Below, one piece after another: positions 45,024-57,060 of a stretch of DNA of 64,000 bases. A program made the position numbers and the translations under genes. How positions within the stretch are numbered: position 1 is the first letter of the stretch; the number at the start of each line of letters is the position of its first letter. The notes below the pieces were generated by a model. It had not been told where the DNA came from. It saw only the letters and a program-made list of their open reading frames with translations, and searched no databases. The stretch is taken from assembly GCA_035772735.1 (NCBI GenBank), contig JASDFA010000020.1, positions 107,701,501 through 107,765,500 of the forward strand, in the 5' to 3' direction. This DNA is from Datura wrightii (Eukaryota > Streptophyta > Magnoliopsida > Solanales > Solanaceae).

Positions 45024-46568
45024 TATTGCACTCCAACGCATGTGCAAGCATACACGGTCTTATAAGTAATACAGCGACCCTTTTTCAGAGCCAGATGTCG
45101 AAGCCACAGGGACTAGACCAATTCAACGAATTATCAAGTTCAAATGTTAAAATTAGACTTCACAAGTGATGATTATAGAATTTTCAAGAAATTCTAATTA
45201 AGTCTAGGGGTGATCACAAAATACTCGAGAAACGATATAAGAAGCAACTAGAGTTAAGTCCTAATAATTATGCAATGCTATAATTCACACTGGTTCGAGT
45301 ATGATAACTTCAGTTGTTGTCTCACATAATTAAAATGCTATGTTCATGGTTTTTCGAGCCTCTAAACACGACAAATTAGTCTCACACCAACATCGTTGAG
45401 AGGGGATGTGACGTCCTAATTCGTGAGAAATTTAAATACATGAATGTGGTTTACGAAGTTTGTACCTTTGATTATGAACTTTCGTACCTCTAATCATTTA
45501 ACTGGACTTAGTTTCACAACTACTTCTATGAGTGGTGATATGACAATTCTAAGTCGGTGTCTAGCTCATCCCGTTTTAGTAACCAAGCAAGGAAAATTAG
45601 ATAATTTCTATCCTAACCGCGAATCTTATCGTAAAGATAAGAACTTTCCCCCTACATTCTCATGTTCTAGCTAGGGTTACTCTTTCAAGCTTTTACCTAA
45701 GCTTAATGCGTTTGTTTTCATGGTGATCAAGTATAAAAACATTAATAACAAAAAATGTAAGACAAAACAACAACTAAAACTCAAACCAACGAAGAATTCA
45801 TGCAATTACAATCATATTATGTATCCTCAACCCTAGAGGAAGGGTTTTAGCCACTCATGTTCGTAAAAATATTCAAAATTATAATTCAAGCAAAGTGCTT
45901 ACAAGAATAATTAAAAGAGAATGCAAAACAATGAACCCTAGGTAGAGTTCTTCATTTCTCCCTTCACTCCTTTACGGTTTCCCAAAGATATTTTGTGATA
46001 ATATGATTTTTTTGAGCTAAGTTTTTAATTTATAGTAAGTGGAAAAATTGCATATTTTAGCCGTGGACGGACTGCCTCCGTGTCACAGAGCAGGCCGCGC
46101 CAATTTGCCTCCGTGAACGGAGCAAACGCAGACAACTACTGGAATTGTCCCTCGACAGATCCTCGCGCTGCACTGGTGTGCGTGTCTAGTGTGGCACGCC
46201 ATTGGTCGTACTGATGGACGGGCGTGGCACGGCCTTGACATGCAGGCCTCCTACCCTGGCATGTCTTCACGCGTGCGCACGCACGGCATGGCACGACGCC
46301 TAGCATGTTGGCATGGGCTAGCAGCCTACCTCTTGTGCTTTGTTCATGCGACTTGCTTGCACTGACTTCCATACTTTCCTTTTGCGCATTAAAAATCATT
46401 TTCAGTCCCTCCTAAGCTTAATTCACCTTAAAAACATGGTTAATCATGTCGGTTAGTTTATGCACAAAATTATATAAATTCACATGAGAATGTAATTATT
46501 TAAATTGACAAACTTGACTAAATTAAGTTATAAAATAGCACTTGGGCATGTAATTATGCCCAAGATCA
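45024..46568 (-). repeat. 3' LTR of element E
   Basis: On the minus strand it starts TGATCTTGGGC at 46568 and ends GGAGTGCAATA at 45024. The cluster 46060-46330 contains GCCTCCGTGAACGGAGC (46107-46123) and TGGCACG words. TATAAATT (minus) lies at 46027-46034, directly downstream of the cluster. Confidence 0.88.
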
Positions 46569-46582
46569 CTACCCCACACTTA
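46569..46582 (-). other. Polypurine tract of element E
   Basis: The minus strand reads TAAGTGTGGGGTAG next to the LTR start. Confidence 0.75.
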
Positions 46583-48436
46583 AAGCCTTGTTCGTCCTCG
46601 AAAAACTCCATTCCATCTCATGCATATGAAGATTCACACATAGCTAATTGAAGCAAGACAATTCAAGCTAAGGCTACAACGATTGTTTCAAATGGCAAGT
46701 TAAAAATAGATCATGCAAGAACTAACCATTAAAATAAAATATAACTACGTAAAGACTTCCTAGTTTCAAGAATCGACTCTTAATCTCAACAAACTCATGC
46801 AAATTAACCAATCAAGAACTCCGACATGAATTTTATCCTTCATCAAGCATGTGACCTCACATAAGAGAGCTACCCATTTTCGCTCATATGATTTTAAATT
46901 ATAAAATGCATGGGTATATGAATAAGAAATACTCTCACTCTCACAAGGAATTCACATGCCACATGTATTGACCCATAAGCTTGCCTTTAGTGTTTTAGTC
47001 CACTAATTTAGGAATGTTTGAAAGTAAGATCAAGTAGGACTTGATGGGCTGTAATGTAAGCTAAGGGCGGGTAGGTACTATTATGGCTAGTAATAGTGAC
47101 TATCTTCTCCAAGCACTTTTAATACATCATACTTTCCTTAGGAATCTCCATCCTCCTACTTCACCTTTATTCTTTTCTCTCCCATTTTTCTCTTTTGTTT
47201 CCCCATTTCATTAAGCACACTTAAGTTGTTAGTAAGGAGTACTTGAGTAATTTTCTTTGATTTTTTTTTTCGCTCTTTTCTTCTTTTATTCCCTACTAAC
47301 TCTTATTTATTTTTTTAAACAAGTGCACTTCTAGTCTTTTCTTTAACTCCCACAACTACTCTTTTCTTTCTTCTTCCAACTCCTCACTCCTTCATTCTCT
47401 TTTGCCTTTTCACTTAAGAGCTTAGGAGTTTTGGATCAAATTCAAGGCTAATAAAAATAAAGGATTAGGCTCATTTTGTGGATAGCAAAGAATAGGCTAA
47501 AGGCTCAATAGGCTAACTAGGATTAGACATTTGAGGTAAGTAAAACAAGGTATCAAAATTAGGCTTATTCAAAGAAATGCCTAAATCATCTCCTACAATC
47601 TACATCCCTCATTTCGCTTTGTATACACACAAGGAAAGTTCTAGACAGTACACAATAGCATGGCATATTCAAAATCCTTACACTATCAGCACATGCTCAA
47701 TTCTAGACAAATTTAGCCAACTCTTAACTCAGCTAATCATAAGAATGCAAAATTCAGCTTTAAGCACATCGAGTCACATTCAAGAGCCTAGGTGTCTCAA
47801 ACAGAGTTATACAACTGCACACATACTTCAAAATTTACAATACTTGCATCTCATAATCATGTATAGAACATATCAAGAACATCAATCCATTAATCAGCTA
47901 AGGGTTCAAAAACAAAAACCTATTGACTAATCTTCCCTCAAGACGGTCGTCATCCATCCATCATCGGGAAAAGTCCCTAACTATGACTAAAAACAACTAT
48001 GTACAGACAAAGAAGAATTTTATTTCTCTACCGAAAAGAAAAATCAACGGGTGGGTGAATTATGCTCAACTCCAAAATTTTTCATCATCCACTACCATAT
48101 CAAGCACTAACTCCACCCGAAATCATTAAGCACATAATTTTAAAATTTTTCTCACCCCACACTTAAAATATGCTATGTCCCCAAAGCATCAAATTTAATA
48201 TACAACAAGGGTGAGAAATACTCCCTGGGCCTCTAAGACTAGCTAACAACATATTTTCTTTTGTTTTTGCATAAGTAGATCACCAACCTCACACTCGTCT
48301 TCTTCCATGCTCCTTAGCTTTCTCTCCCAAGGGTACTCAGACTTCCCCTTAACCTGTGCTTAATTCACCACCAAAAACAACAACAAAGTGAAAATACACA
48401 AAAAAAACAAAAAGGAAAACAAAACTATACCTGTCG
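46583..48436 (-). other. Element E, 3' non-coding region with three conserved blocks
   Basis: CNE1 is at 47028-47115, CNE2 at 47620-47650 (ACACACAAGGAAAGTTCTAG) and CNE3 at 47931-47973 (CCCTCAAGACGGTCGTCATC and following). There is no extra ORF. The stretch 47250-47400 is T/C-rich. The 117-residue frame at 47577-47930 spans CNE2 and has no family likeness. Confidence 0.65.
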
Positions 48437-48437
48437 T

Positions 48438-48492
48438 ACCCTTGGGTTGCCTCCCAAGTAGCGCCTGATTTTACATCGCGGTACGACGTGGA
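48438..48492 (-). other. Post-pol hairpin motif of element E
   Basis: The minus strand reads CGTCGTACCGCGATG...CAGGCGCTA followed by CTTGGGAGGCAACCCAAG, a perfect 6-bp stem with loop AGGCAA. It lies about 150 bases after protease, with no RT between. Confidence 0.7.
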
Positions 48493-48636
48493 CTATCCTT
48501 CTCAGGACATCCTCAAAACAGTATTCCCTTTTGAGAACCATCTTCTTCTCTTTTTATTTTTTGAGGGAACAGCCTCCACTCTGTCCCTCTCTTGCTCCAA
48601 CTTCTTCTTTTCTTGAAGCCCTCCATCAGACTCGGG

Positions 48637-49290
48637 CTAAAATGTGATCATCTCCTGCGGTAGTGGACCTATGGAATCTACCACCCCACACTTAGCCTCT
48701 AACAACATACTGACCTTACAAATATCTCGATAGTGTGTGGGTGGGTTGATCTCTTGGTAAACTCGAAAGAGCTCTTCTTCATTATCGACCCTTATTTTAA
48801 GGGTCCCTGCTCTTACATTTATAATTGCTCCTCCAGTGGCCAAGAATGGCCATCCCAAGATCAGAGGTACCTTATCATCAACTTCAAAATCAAGTATGAT
48901 GAAATCAGTCGGTGTAATGAAATTACCCACTTTGATGAGAAGGTCCTTGATTACTCCATCTAGTGCCACTTGAAACTTGTCTGCCAGCTGCAACATCATT
49001 CATGTTGGCCTCAGCTGACCCAACCGCAAGGTGTTAAACAAAGATAGGGGCATTAGATTTATTGCTTCCCATAAATCACATAGAGCTCTTATCACTTCAG
49101 CTTTACCAATTTGTATGGGGAGGGTAAAACTCCCTAGGTCTTTGAGATTTTTCGGTATCTTGCTCATTACCCTATAGCTGCACTCCTTAGTCAGTGCCAC
49201 GGTTTGAACATCTACCAATCTGACTTTATTGGCCACCACATCATTCAAGTACTTAGCGTACTTGGTCATTCCCCGCAAAACATCAAGCAA
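48637..49290 (-). pseudogene. Protease of element E
   Basis: The first frame (49290-49000) has the gag-pro linker (MTKYAKYLNDVVANKVRL) and the active-site region at about 49051-49080, which reads CDLWEAINLMP where the family has CDLGASINLMP. The catalytic D stays, but the neighbouring G and S are changed, so activity is doubtful. A TAG (or frame end) at about 49000 precedes the second frame (48999-48637) with LQLADKFQVALDGVIKDLLI, DFIILDFEVDDKVPLILG and PFLATGGAIINV. It ends at a TAA/TAG region after EMITF. Confidence 0.82.
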
Positions 49291-49299
49291 AGGAAAATT

Positions 49300-50995
49300 T
49301 ATGTGAAGTTCTTTGAAACTATCAAAGAACTTTTTAAAGCATTACTCCTCCTTTCTCTTCTTGAGTCTTTGAAGGAATGGTGGTGGTGGTCTCTGTGCTG
49401 GCTGTAATGATGATTGTGCATTGTGTTGCATAGCACTCTGATTATCTCCCTTGTCAGTAGATGGACCATGTCTGACCAGCTCTGGTTGCACCTCATTTCT
49501 CTTTTCCTTTAGTGGTGCATCAGCCAATTGCTTGCCACTCCTTAGACTGATGGCATTAATCTATTGGGAGTTTGTATTTTTGTCACTGGGTAACCCTCCC
49601 TGAGTTTTGGTGTGTTGAGCAGCTGCTAATTGACCCATCTGATTCTCTATATTGCAGGTGGCCAACTACTGATTTTTCAAATATGATGCCATCCTCGCCT
49701 GATTCTCTGCCAATTGGGTCTGCGTAGCCATAATTTTCTGCAACATCTCCTCAATGTTGTTGCTGCTCGACTGGCCACCATTCTGCCTGTTCTGCTACTG
49801 ATATTGTTACTGCTGAGGTTGCTGGCAGCTCCGACTCTAATTTCCACCCCAAGAAAAATTTGGGTGTCTCTGCCAATTCTTGTTATAGTTGTTCCCAAAA
49901 TTCTGATTGTTTCTCTGAACATTCCCAACAAAATTGACCGATTTAGGATTGGCCCCACAAGATTCTACATTGTGCCCATTATTACCACAGATTTCACACC
50001 AACTAGGAGCCTGCTGAACTGCATTCACCTGTCCCTGTGGTTGATTCATACTCAGTTTGTTGAACTGAGTCATCATCTGATGTTGAAATGATACTAGCTA
50101 TGCTGCCAAGAAATTGACACCATCCACCTCTATCAGCCCCACTGCTCTCTTACCTGCCCCTCTCGATGAATCACTGTGCCACTCTGGATTTCCTGAGCAA
50201 TCCTGTTCAACAAAGTGTACAACTCATCATATGTCTTTTTCAGTGCTTGCCCACCCGATGCAGAGTCTAGTAAGATTTTGGTGTGTGGGTCTAGACTCTC
50301 CACAAAGGTATGGTACAACACCTCATTAGACTGCTACTGATGGGGGCAGTCTCTCAATAATGACTTAAATCTCTCCCAAGCCAAATACAAGTTCTCCTTC
50401 GGCCTCTGCTTGAAACTAAATATTTCACTCCTGAGCTTGATATCTTGCCTAAAGGGAAGAATCTGATGAGGAACTTCTTTGCTAAGTCGTCCTAAGAAGT
50501 AATGGAATTTGTTGGCTCATCTTTCAACCACCTTTTAGCCTCTCCCAATAATGAAAATGGTAAGAGTGTGAGTCGGACATAATCAGTCGACACTCCGGTG
50601 GGAAAAAAAGTGTCACTGATCTCCAAGAAGTTCTGTAAGTGCTATTGTAGGTCCTCATGAGTCATCCCAGTGAACTGGCCACTCGAATGTAACAGCTGCA
50701 CCATGTTCTGTTTAAGCTCAAAGTTCCCTCCGGGCCCGATTTGCAGATTCTGTTGGTCACATTCGTCGCTAATGGGATTGCCACTTCGCGAACTGGTTGG
50801 GCTGCCATTTGATCAGGTAACAACTCTGCTTGCTCAACTGGTAGACGTTGTTGCAGCTGCTCTTGTAATCTTTTCAAAGTTCGCTCTAGAGCTTCCCTCC
50901 TGAGCAAATGTAGTTGGCATTCAGGTTCCAACAATGGTTCTACCAGCTCTCTATTCCTTGCAAGCTCTACAAGGACAACCTGTCACCTGCAATGT
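49300..50995 (-). pseudogene. gag of element E
   Basis: After an acceptor-like CTACATTGCAG (minus strand, ending about 50993) a Leu/Arg/Gln-rich helical N-terminus (LRREALERTLKRLQEQLQQR, about 50910-50850) leads into the capsid-like domain (SSGQFTGMTHEDLQ, LTLLPFSLLGEAKRWLKDEP, about 50690-50510). Stops and frame changes follow to about 50330. The nucleocapsid part is well kept: CEICGNNGHNVESC is a complete CCHC zinc knuckle at 49957-49998, followed by an Asn/Gln-rich segment with FSWGGN. The proline-rich linker before protease is at about 49340-49400. Gag would package the element's RNA. Confidence 0.82.
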
Positions 50996-51076
50996 AGAAG
51001 ACTAAGACCAAGTTTTTCAACACTTATGGAAATTAAAAAACACACAAAAATAGAAAAATTCACTAAACTTCGCTAG

Positions 51077-51094
51077 TCCCCCACAATGGTGCCA
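51077..51094 (-). other. Primer binding site of element E, tRNA-Asp type
   Basis: The minus strand reads TGGCACCATTGTGGGGGA, separated from the LTR end by a short A/T run. Confidence 0.78.
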
Positions 51095-51100
51095 AAAAAT

Positions 51101-52655
51101 TATTGCGCTCCAGCACACGCGCAAGCATATGCGGTCGTACAAGTAATACAGTGGCCCTTTTTCAGAGTCGGATGTCGAAGCCACAGGGACTGGACCAATT
51201 CAACAAATTATCAAGTTCAAGTGTTAAAATTAGCCTTCACAAGTGTTGATTATAGAAGTTTCGAGAAATTGTAATTAAGTCTAAGGGTGATCACAAAATA
51301 CTTGAAAAACGATATAAGAAGCAACTAGAGTTAAGTCCTAATAATCATGCAATGCTATAATTCACACTGGTTCGAGTATGATAACTTCAGTTGTTGTCTC
51401 ACATAATTAAAATGTTCATGGTCTTTCGAGCCTCTAAACACGACAAATTAGTCTAACACCTACATCATTGAGTGGGGATGTGACGTCCTAATTCGTGAGC
51501 AATTTAAATACATGGATGTGGTTTATGGAGTTTGCACCTTTGATTATGGACTTTCATACCTCTAATTATTTAACCGGACATAGATTCACAACTACTTCTA
51601 CGATTGGTGATGTGAAAATTCTAAGTCGGTGTCTAGTTCATCCTGTTTTTGTAACTAAGAAAGGCAAATTAGGTATAATTTCTATCCTAACCGCGAATCT
51701 TATCGTAAAGATAGAAACTTTCCCCTACATTCTCATGTTCTAGCATAGGGTTACTCTTTCAAGATTTTACCTAAGCTTAACGCGTTTGTTTTCATGGTGA
51801 TCAAGCATAAAAACATTAATAATAAAAAATGTAAGACAAAACAACAACTAAAACTCAAACCAAGGAAGAATTCATGCAATTAAAATCATATTACATATCC
51901 ACAATGCTAGAGGAAGGGTTTTAGCCACTCATGTTCGTAAAAATACTCAAAAGCATAATTCAAGCAAAGTACTTACAAGAATAGTTAAAAGAGAATGCAA
52001 AACAATGAACCCTAGGTAGAGTTCCTCACTTCTCCCTTCACTCCTTTATGGTTTCCCAAAGATATTTCGTAATAAAATGATCTTTTTGAGCTAAGGTTTT
52101 AATTTATAGTAAGTGGGAAAATTGCACTTTTTAGTCGTGGATGGACTGCCGCCGTGTCACGAAGCTGGTCGCACCAATTTGCCTCTGTGACACGGAGCAA
52201 ACGCAGACAGCTACTGGAATTGTCCCTCGGTAGATCCTCGCATTACGCTGGTGCGTGTTGCCCAGCGTGGAATGCCACTGGTCACACTGATGGATGGGCA
52301 TGGCATGTCCTTGACGCACAGGCCTCCTGCCCCGGCATGTCTCTCGCACGCGCACACACGGCGCCAAGTGCATTGCTTGCCTAGCGTGGCACGCTGGCAT
52401 AGGCTGGCAGCCTACCTCTTGTGCTTTGTTCATGCGACTTCCTTGCACTCACTTCCATGCTATCCTTTTGTGCATTAAACATCATTTTCAGTCCCTCCTA
52501 AGCTTAATTCACCTGCAAAACATGTGCTAATCATGTCGATTAGTTTATGCACGAAATTATACAAAATCACATGAGAATGTAATTAATTAAATTGACAAAC
52601 TTGACTAAATTAAGTTATAAAATAGCACTTGGGCATGTAATTATGAACAAGATCA
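51101..52655 (-). repeat. 5' LTR of element E
   Basis: It matches 45024-46568 along its length. The palindrome cluster is at about 52135-52420 and TATAAATT (minus) at 52101-52108. It is followed by GTTCC (52656-52660), the right target duplication. The end nearest the duplication reads GAACAAGATCA where the 3' LTR has GCCCAAGATCA. Confidence 0.88.
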
Positions 52656-52660
52656 GTTCC

Positions 52661-52875
52661 GTGTTTTTAATTTGATAATTTGAGAGAGAAACATCATTAA
52701 CAATGAGAGGAACAAGGAGTCTACATCGGTGTACTAATTGTTGCATATTTCATATTTAATCATGTTGGCCCTACGTTTTGAAAGAATGAATCAATTATAG
52801 ATGTTTTGTATTCTTGATTATGAATCCTTTACATGTGAATGATGAGAATTGTTGTATATTGATGAACTACTTGAT
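52661..52875 (+). other. Element F, 3' non-coding fragment between E and the Tekay element
   Basis: AT-rich, no coding signs. It ends with TTGAT (52871-52875), the left target duplication of the Tekay element. Confidence 0.7.
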
Positions 52876-55348
52876 TGTAATGCCCTGAAAACTTATAATC
52901 TAACCCGGGGACTTAAATCAGGAAATCTGGAAAAAAAAGCTGCAGAAAAGCTTCAGGACGACCCACCTAATGAGTCGTTATGTGATCTCACGACTCGTTA
53001 GATAAACCGTGAGAAGGAGGTTTAATAATTTATAGAAGGGAGACAGTGTACCTGACGAGGGACGTCACGAGTCGTGGTCACTAACCACGACCCGTTAAGT
53101 CACTCATGGTCAGGCCTGAGTTGGGAATATATTTAGTTGACTAGTGTACCTCACGAGTGTCGGCAATGAGTTGTCATCTATGCCAATAACTCATTAGGTG
53201 ACTCGTTACTGGACTTAGCATTAAATCTCAAGAATGAGACAGTGTGGTCCACGACCGGGGACCATAAGTCATGGTCATTGACCACGACTCGTTAGGTCCC
53301 TCGTGGTGACCTACTGAGGTTCCTAGGAAGTATACCTGACAGGAGTGGTCAGTCACCACGACCCCTTAGGGGCACCTGACAGTTTTTCTCAGCGAATTTC
53401 TAAGGGATATTTAGTAATTTCCCACTCTCCCAAGCTTTAAACTATGTCGTTTTAGTGTTAACTTTAGACATTTTAGTGGGGAAAATAGTTCATTCATCAT
53501 TCCCCACTGTTAGTTCTCAAAAAAGATCGAACATTCTCCTCTCAAGAACCCTCCAAGCAAGACTAGGGATTCTCATCTCTTGCAGCAGTTCAAGTTTCTT
53601 TCTCCAGGAGAATTTTAGTCAGGTATGTGGGAATTCAACGAGGGAATTGTCCTTCCCCTGTATCCCCCAATATCCTACCATAATTTCCCTATCAGTATAA
53701 CCTTGAGATTTTCGAGTATGAAGAGATTTTCATGTTGGTTTTTGTTAATTTCAATTGGATTATTATCCATGTTTGTTATTCATATGATCTTCATAAATTC
53801 ATAAGTAAATTGTTGTTGTTCTTGCCAAAGGGAATTTAAGCCCTACATTTTCTAGTAAAGGCTATTTGTGTATTAAATTCCAACTAGTTTGGGAAGTACA
53901 TTTTTGGATGAATTTATTAGTAATTCTCATTACATACGTGCTGAGCAATTATTCCATTGATAAGAATGATTTTAGCCTTGTTGAATGAGATTTTTTTAAT
54001 TCTTGAGATTTTGCTATATTATGGAATTCCCATGTTGTTGGAATGAGTTGAGTTCTCTATTAGCTGCTTAGTAATTTAGTTCAGTAGAATGTAGAACCTC
54101 TTCAAAACTATTCAAAAATTGTCAACTGATCAGTTTGACTCCAGTCTTTTCTCGAGGTGTCAGTGGTGCCCCCCAGTTATCAGAATCAAACTAAGAATCT
54201 AGTTTTTTGGTCCATTAGGCGGTCATGACATTTTAGATATATAGCTCTGACCAGTCCCAGGACCCTAGTTTAGTTTACAGTTTGTTATTAGAAGGTTACG
54301 ATGTTCCAGATAAGCAGCTCTAACCAGTCTAAAACCCAATTTCAGAATCTAGTCCGGTAAGACTCTCAGGATACTTTCAGTTATATGTCCCTGACTAGTC
54401 TTGGACCCCACTTTCGAGCTATCAGCGAAGCAGTTTAGTATAGGTTTCCAATGGGAGTAGAACTTAGCACCGAGCGGACCGGGGTTCCAGCACACCCAGG
54501 TTCCCAGAACTACGTTCCTAACGTAGGTTACAATATTACTTAGCCTGATTGGGCCCAGACTTTTGTGATCACCCAGTTCATGCCTTTATACCCTGGCAAG
54601 GTATATTGGGTCCTACTGGTGGGGTGTATACATCGGACATCACGTCTAGCTCACGTGGTTATATGTCGGTTATAGACTCTCCCACTAGTCAGTTAGTCCA
54701 CTCTCAGATTTCTCAGTCCAGATCAATTTAGTGTAGTATCTTAGACTCAGTCTTTCAGATTTAGGGCATGTTTATGACCATCAGCCAGGGTCATTATTGA
54801 TCATATCAGTGTATTCTAGTTGTATCAGGTTTTAGTATTTTCAGTTGGTCATTTCATGTCACTTCAGTTCAGTTACTAGTTCTTTCATGTTATTTACATC
54901 TCTCACTTACTCAGTACATTCAAAGTACTGATGCATACTTTTATGTTGTATTATTTCATGATACAGCTGCAGGTTCCCAAATTCAGCAGCGTTAATCTCC
55001 ATGATTCAGCTCCTCCCCAGCCGCAGATTTAGTGTGAGTCCTCATCATTCGAGGGCCTCACTTTCATTCTCTTATAGTCAATCGTTGTTTTACTTTAGAC
55101 TTAGAGTTAGATAGGGGCTTGTCCCAGTAACTCATCAGTTATAAGACTTTCAGGCCTACAGATGTTCAGTTTCCATGTTTTAAGTTTTATTTTAAATTTT
55201 CATAAAAATGCCTTAATTTTGTTACTTTAAATTTCCGATGTGCTTGTTTTAATCGAATTATAGTGAATGATAGACCAGGGGTTTACTTGGGGTCACTTGT
55301 GGCTTCAAGTACCGTGTTACGTCCAGGGTGTAGGCTCGGGGCGTGACA
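52876..55348 (+). repeat. 5' LTR of the full-length Tekay element
   Basis: It starts TGTAATGCCC and ends GGGGCGTGACA. At 52955-53395 there is a dense cluster of ACGAGTCGT, CACGACTCGTTAGG and related words, including a 21-base perfect inverted repeat at 53071-53091 (GTCGTGGT...ACCACGAC). No convincing TATA box is seen next to the cluster. Confidence 0.92.
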
Positions 55349-55352
55349 CACT

Positions 55353-55364
55353 TGGTATCAGAGC
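55353..55364 (+). other. Primer binding site, tRNA-iMet type
   Basis: TGGTATCAGAGC, 4 bases after the 5' LTR. Confidence 0.92.
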
Positions 55365-55554
55365 ACTAGGTTTAGAGTATCCTCGGAAAGTCTGAAAGCT
55401 GCATCGAGTAGAGTCCTTTTCATGGGTGTGAAGCGCGCCACATTTATGACGAGGAGGCTATAAGATGTTATTAGGAAAACTCTCCTTATCGTGTATTAAA
55501 GTTCAATTCCAGAAATACCCTTCTAATCCGTGCTCTGTTTCATTTTAGTGAACC

Positions 55555-56640
55555 ATGCCTCCCAGATGCGGTAATGGAAGAAGGGATGGTAATGTCAACA
55601 GATCTGCCCCACCAGCCCCGATAGCTCCTCAAGATGATTCGGTGTCTACCGCTGAATTTAGGGCGATCATTCAACTACAGGCCCAAACAGTCACCAACCA
55701 GGTGAACCAACAAGTGGTGCCGATGAACACCATTGGGTCTGCAGTAGCTGCGAGGGTGCGGGACTTCACCGGGATAAACCCTCCAAATTTTCATGTAACA
55801 AAGGTGGGAGAGGACCCACAAGAGTTTGTGGATGAGATTAGAAAAATCACCCAAATTATGGGTGTCAGTCCCTCTGAGAGTGCCGACTTGGCTGCCTACC
55901 AGCTGAAAGGGGTAGCTCAAGTCTGGAATGACCGGTGGAAAGAAGGGCGGCCAGTAGGAGAAGGACCAGTGGAGTGGGAAGAATTTCACACAACTTTCTT
56001 GGACAGATTTTCCCTCGGGAGCTGAGGGAGGCAAAGATGGTGGAGTTTATGAATTTGAGACAGGGCAACAGAACTGTGGAGGAGTATGCTCTGGAGTTTA
56101 CTAGGCTGTCTAAGTATGCTCCAGAGATGTTATATGAGCCAAGGGCTCACATGATGAAGTTTGTAATGGAGTGTCAAATATGTTCCTCAAGGAGTGCAGG
56201 ACCATGATACTGATTAAGGACATGGACCTTTCTAGCTTGATTGTCTATGCCCAGAAGATTGAGGCTGAAAAGTTGAAGGATATAGAGCATAAGATCAAAA
56301 GGGCAAGGACTGGCCATCAAAGGTCTAGTAGTGGTAGCCGGCCACAGCAGCAGTAGCAGAGGACCCCAGCACCTAGGTCAGTCAGCGTCCCAACCTTTCC
56401 GTCCCGCTAGGATCGGAGGGGTCGATCATCTGACACTCAGTATCAGACTCACAGTACCGAGAATAGGTATCCAGCTTGGGAGTATCGAGAATAGGTATCC
56501 AGCTTGCCCCAAGTGTGGTAGGAACCACCCGGGAGAATTCCTTCAGGGACGAGAGGGCTATTTTGGGTGTGGACAGTTTGGACACTAGCTTAAGGAGTGC
56601 CCGTCAATAGGGCGAAGGAGATCACAATCCACCACATCAT
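55555..56640 (+). pseudogene. gag of the Tekay element
   Basis: It starts with the typical MPPRCGNGRR head at 55555. The capsid-like domain follows (FTGINPPNFHVTKVGEDPQE, AAYQLKGVAQVWNDRW) to a stop at 56025. A frame change near 55990-56020 continues it as REAKMVEFMNLRQGNRTVEE and EYALEFTRLSKYAP, and a second near 56165 leads to MDLSSLIVYAQKIEAEKLKD. The zinc knuckle at about 56550-56605 reads YFGCGQFGH-stop-LKEC: the first cysteine is TAT (Tyr, 56559-56561) and the codon after the histidine is a TAG. RNA binding would be lost. Confidence 0.9.
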
Positions 56641-56768
56641 CAGCTCTAGTTGGTCGACCATCCCAGTAGGCCAACACATCAGGTACAAATGGTGGTCAGC
56701 GCCAAAATCATTTCTATGCTCTATCTTCCCGTTAGGATCAGGAAGGCTCACCTAGCATAGTTACTAGT

Positions 56769-57060
56769 ATGTTACGTCTCTTCCATCTAGACGTGTATGT
56801 CCTCATAGATCCAGGAGCCACTCTTTTATTTGTGACTCCCTATATAGCTGTCCAATTCAACATCAATCCAGAGGTCCTCTCAGAACCATTCTCAGTCTCC
56901 ACCCTAGTTGGTGAGTCAGTTAGAGCTAGCCTGGTGTATAAAAACTGCCCAATCTTGGTCCTAAGTAAAGTTATTCCAGTTGATCTTGTAGAGTTATACA
57001 TGGTCAACTTTGACCTTATTCTTGTCATGGATTGATTATACTTATGCTATGCCTCAGTCG
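56769..57060 (+). pseudogene. Protease of the Tekay element
   Basis: The active-site triplet region reads LIDPGATLLFVTP, where the usual form is (I/L)xDSGATHSF, so the catalytic D stays but S is P. The open frame runs to LILVMD, then a TGA where the family has W. This enzyme would cut the Gag-Pol polyprotein. Confidence 0.85.

Larger units (their letters stand above)
45024..52655 (-). mobile_element. Athila-like element E, complete but with gag and protease only
   Basis: Two similar LTRs (45024-46568 and 51101-52655) flanked by GTTCC on both sides define a 7.6-kb element. Minus-strand order: 5' LTR, tRNA-Asp-type primer site, gag with intact CCHC knuckle, protease, single post-pol hairpin, 3' non-coding region with conserved blocks, polypurine tract, 3' LTR. 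RT, RNase H, integrase and the extra ORF are all absent, so it needed enzymes from a partner. Element D has matching LTR ends and is a candidate relative of that partner. Confidence 0.9.

Noticed and set aside
52131..52478. Cys/His/Arg-rich frames up to 105 residues on both strands (same at 46136-46399)
   Set aside because: Shadow frames of the E LTR palindrome cluster. The 3' LTR copy has a different, shorter frame, so no protein is conserved.
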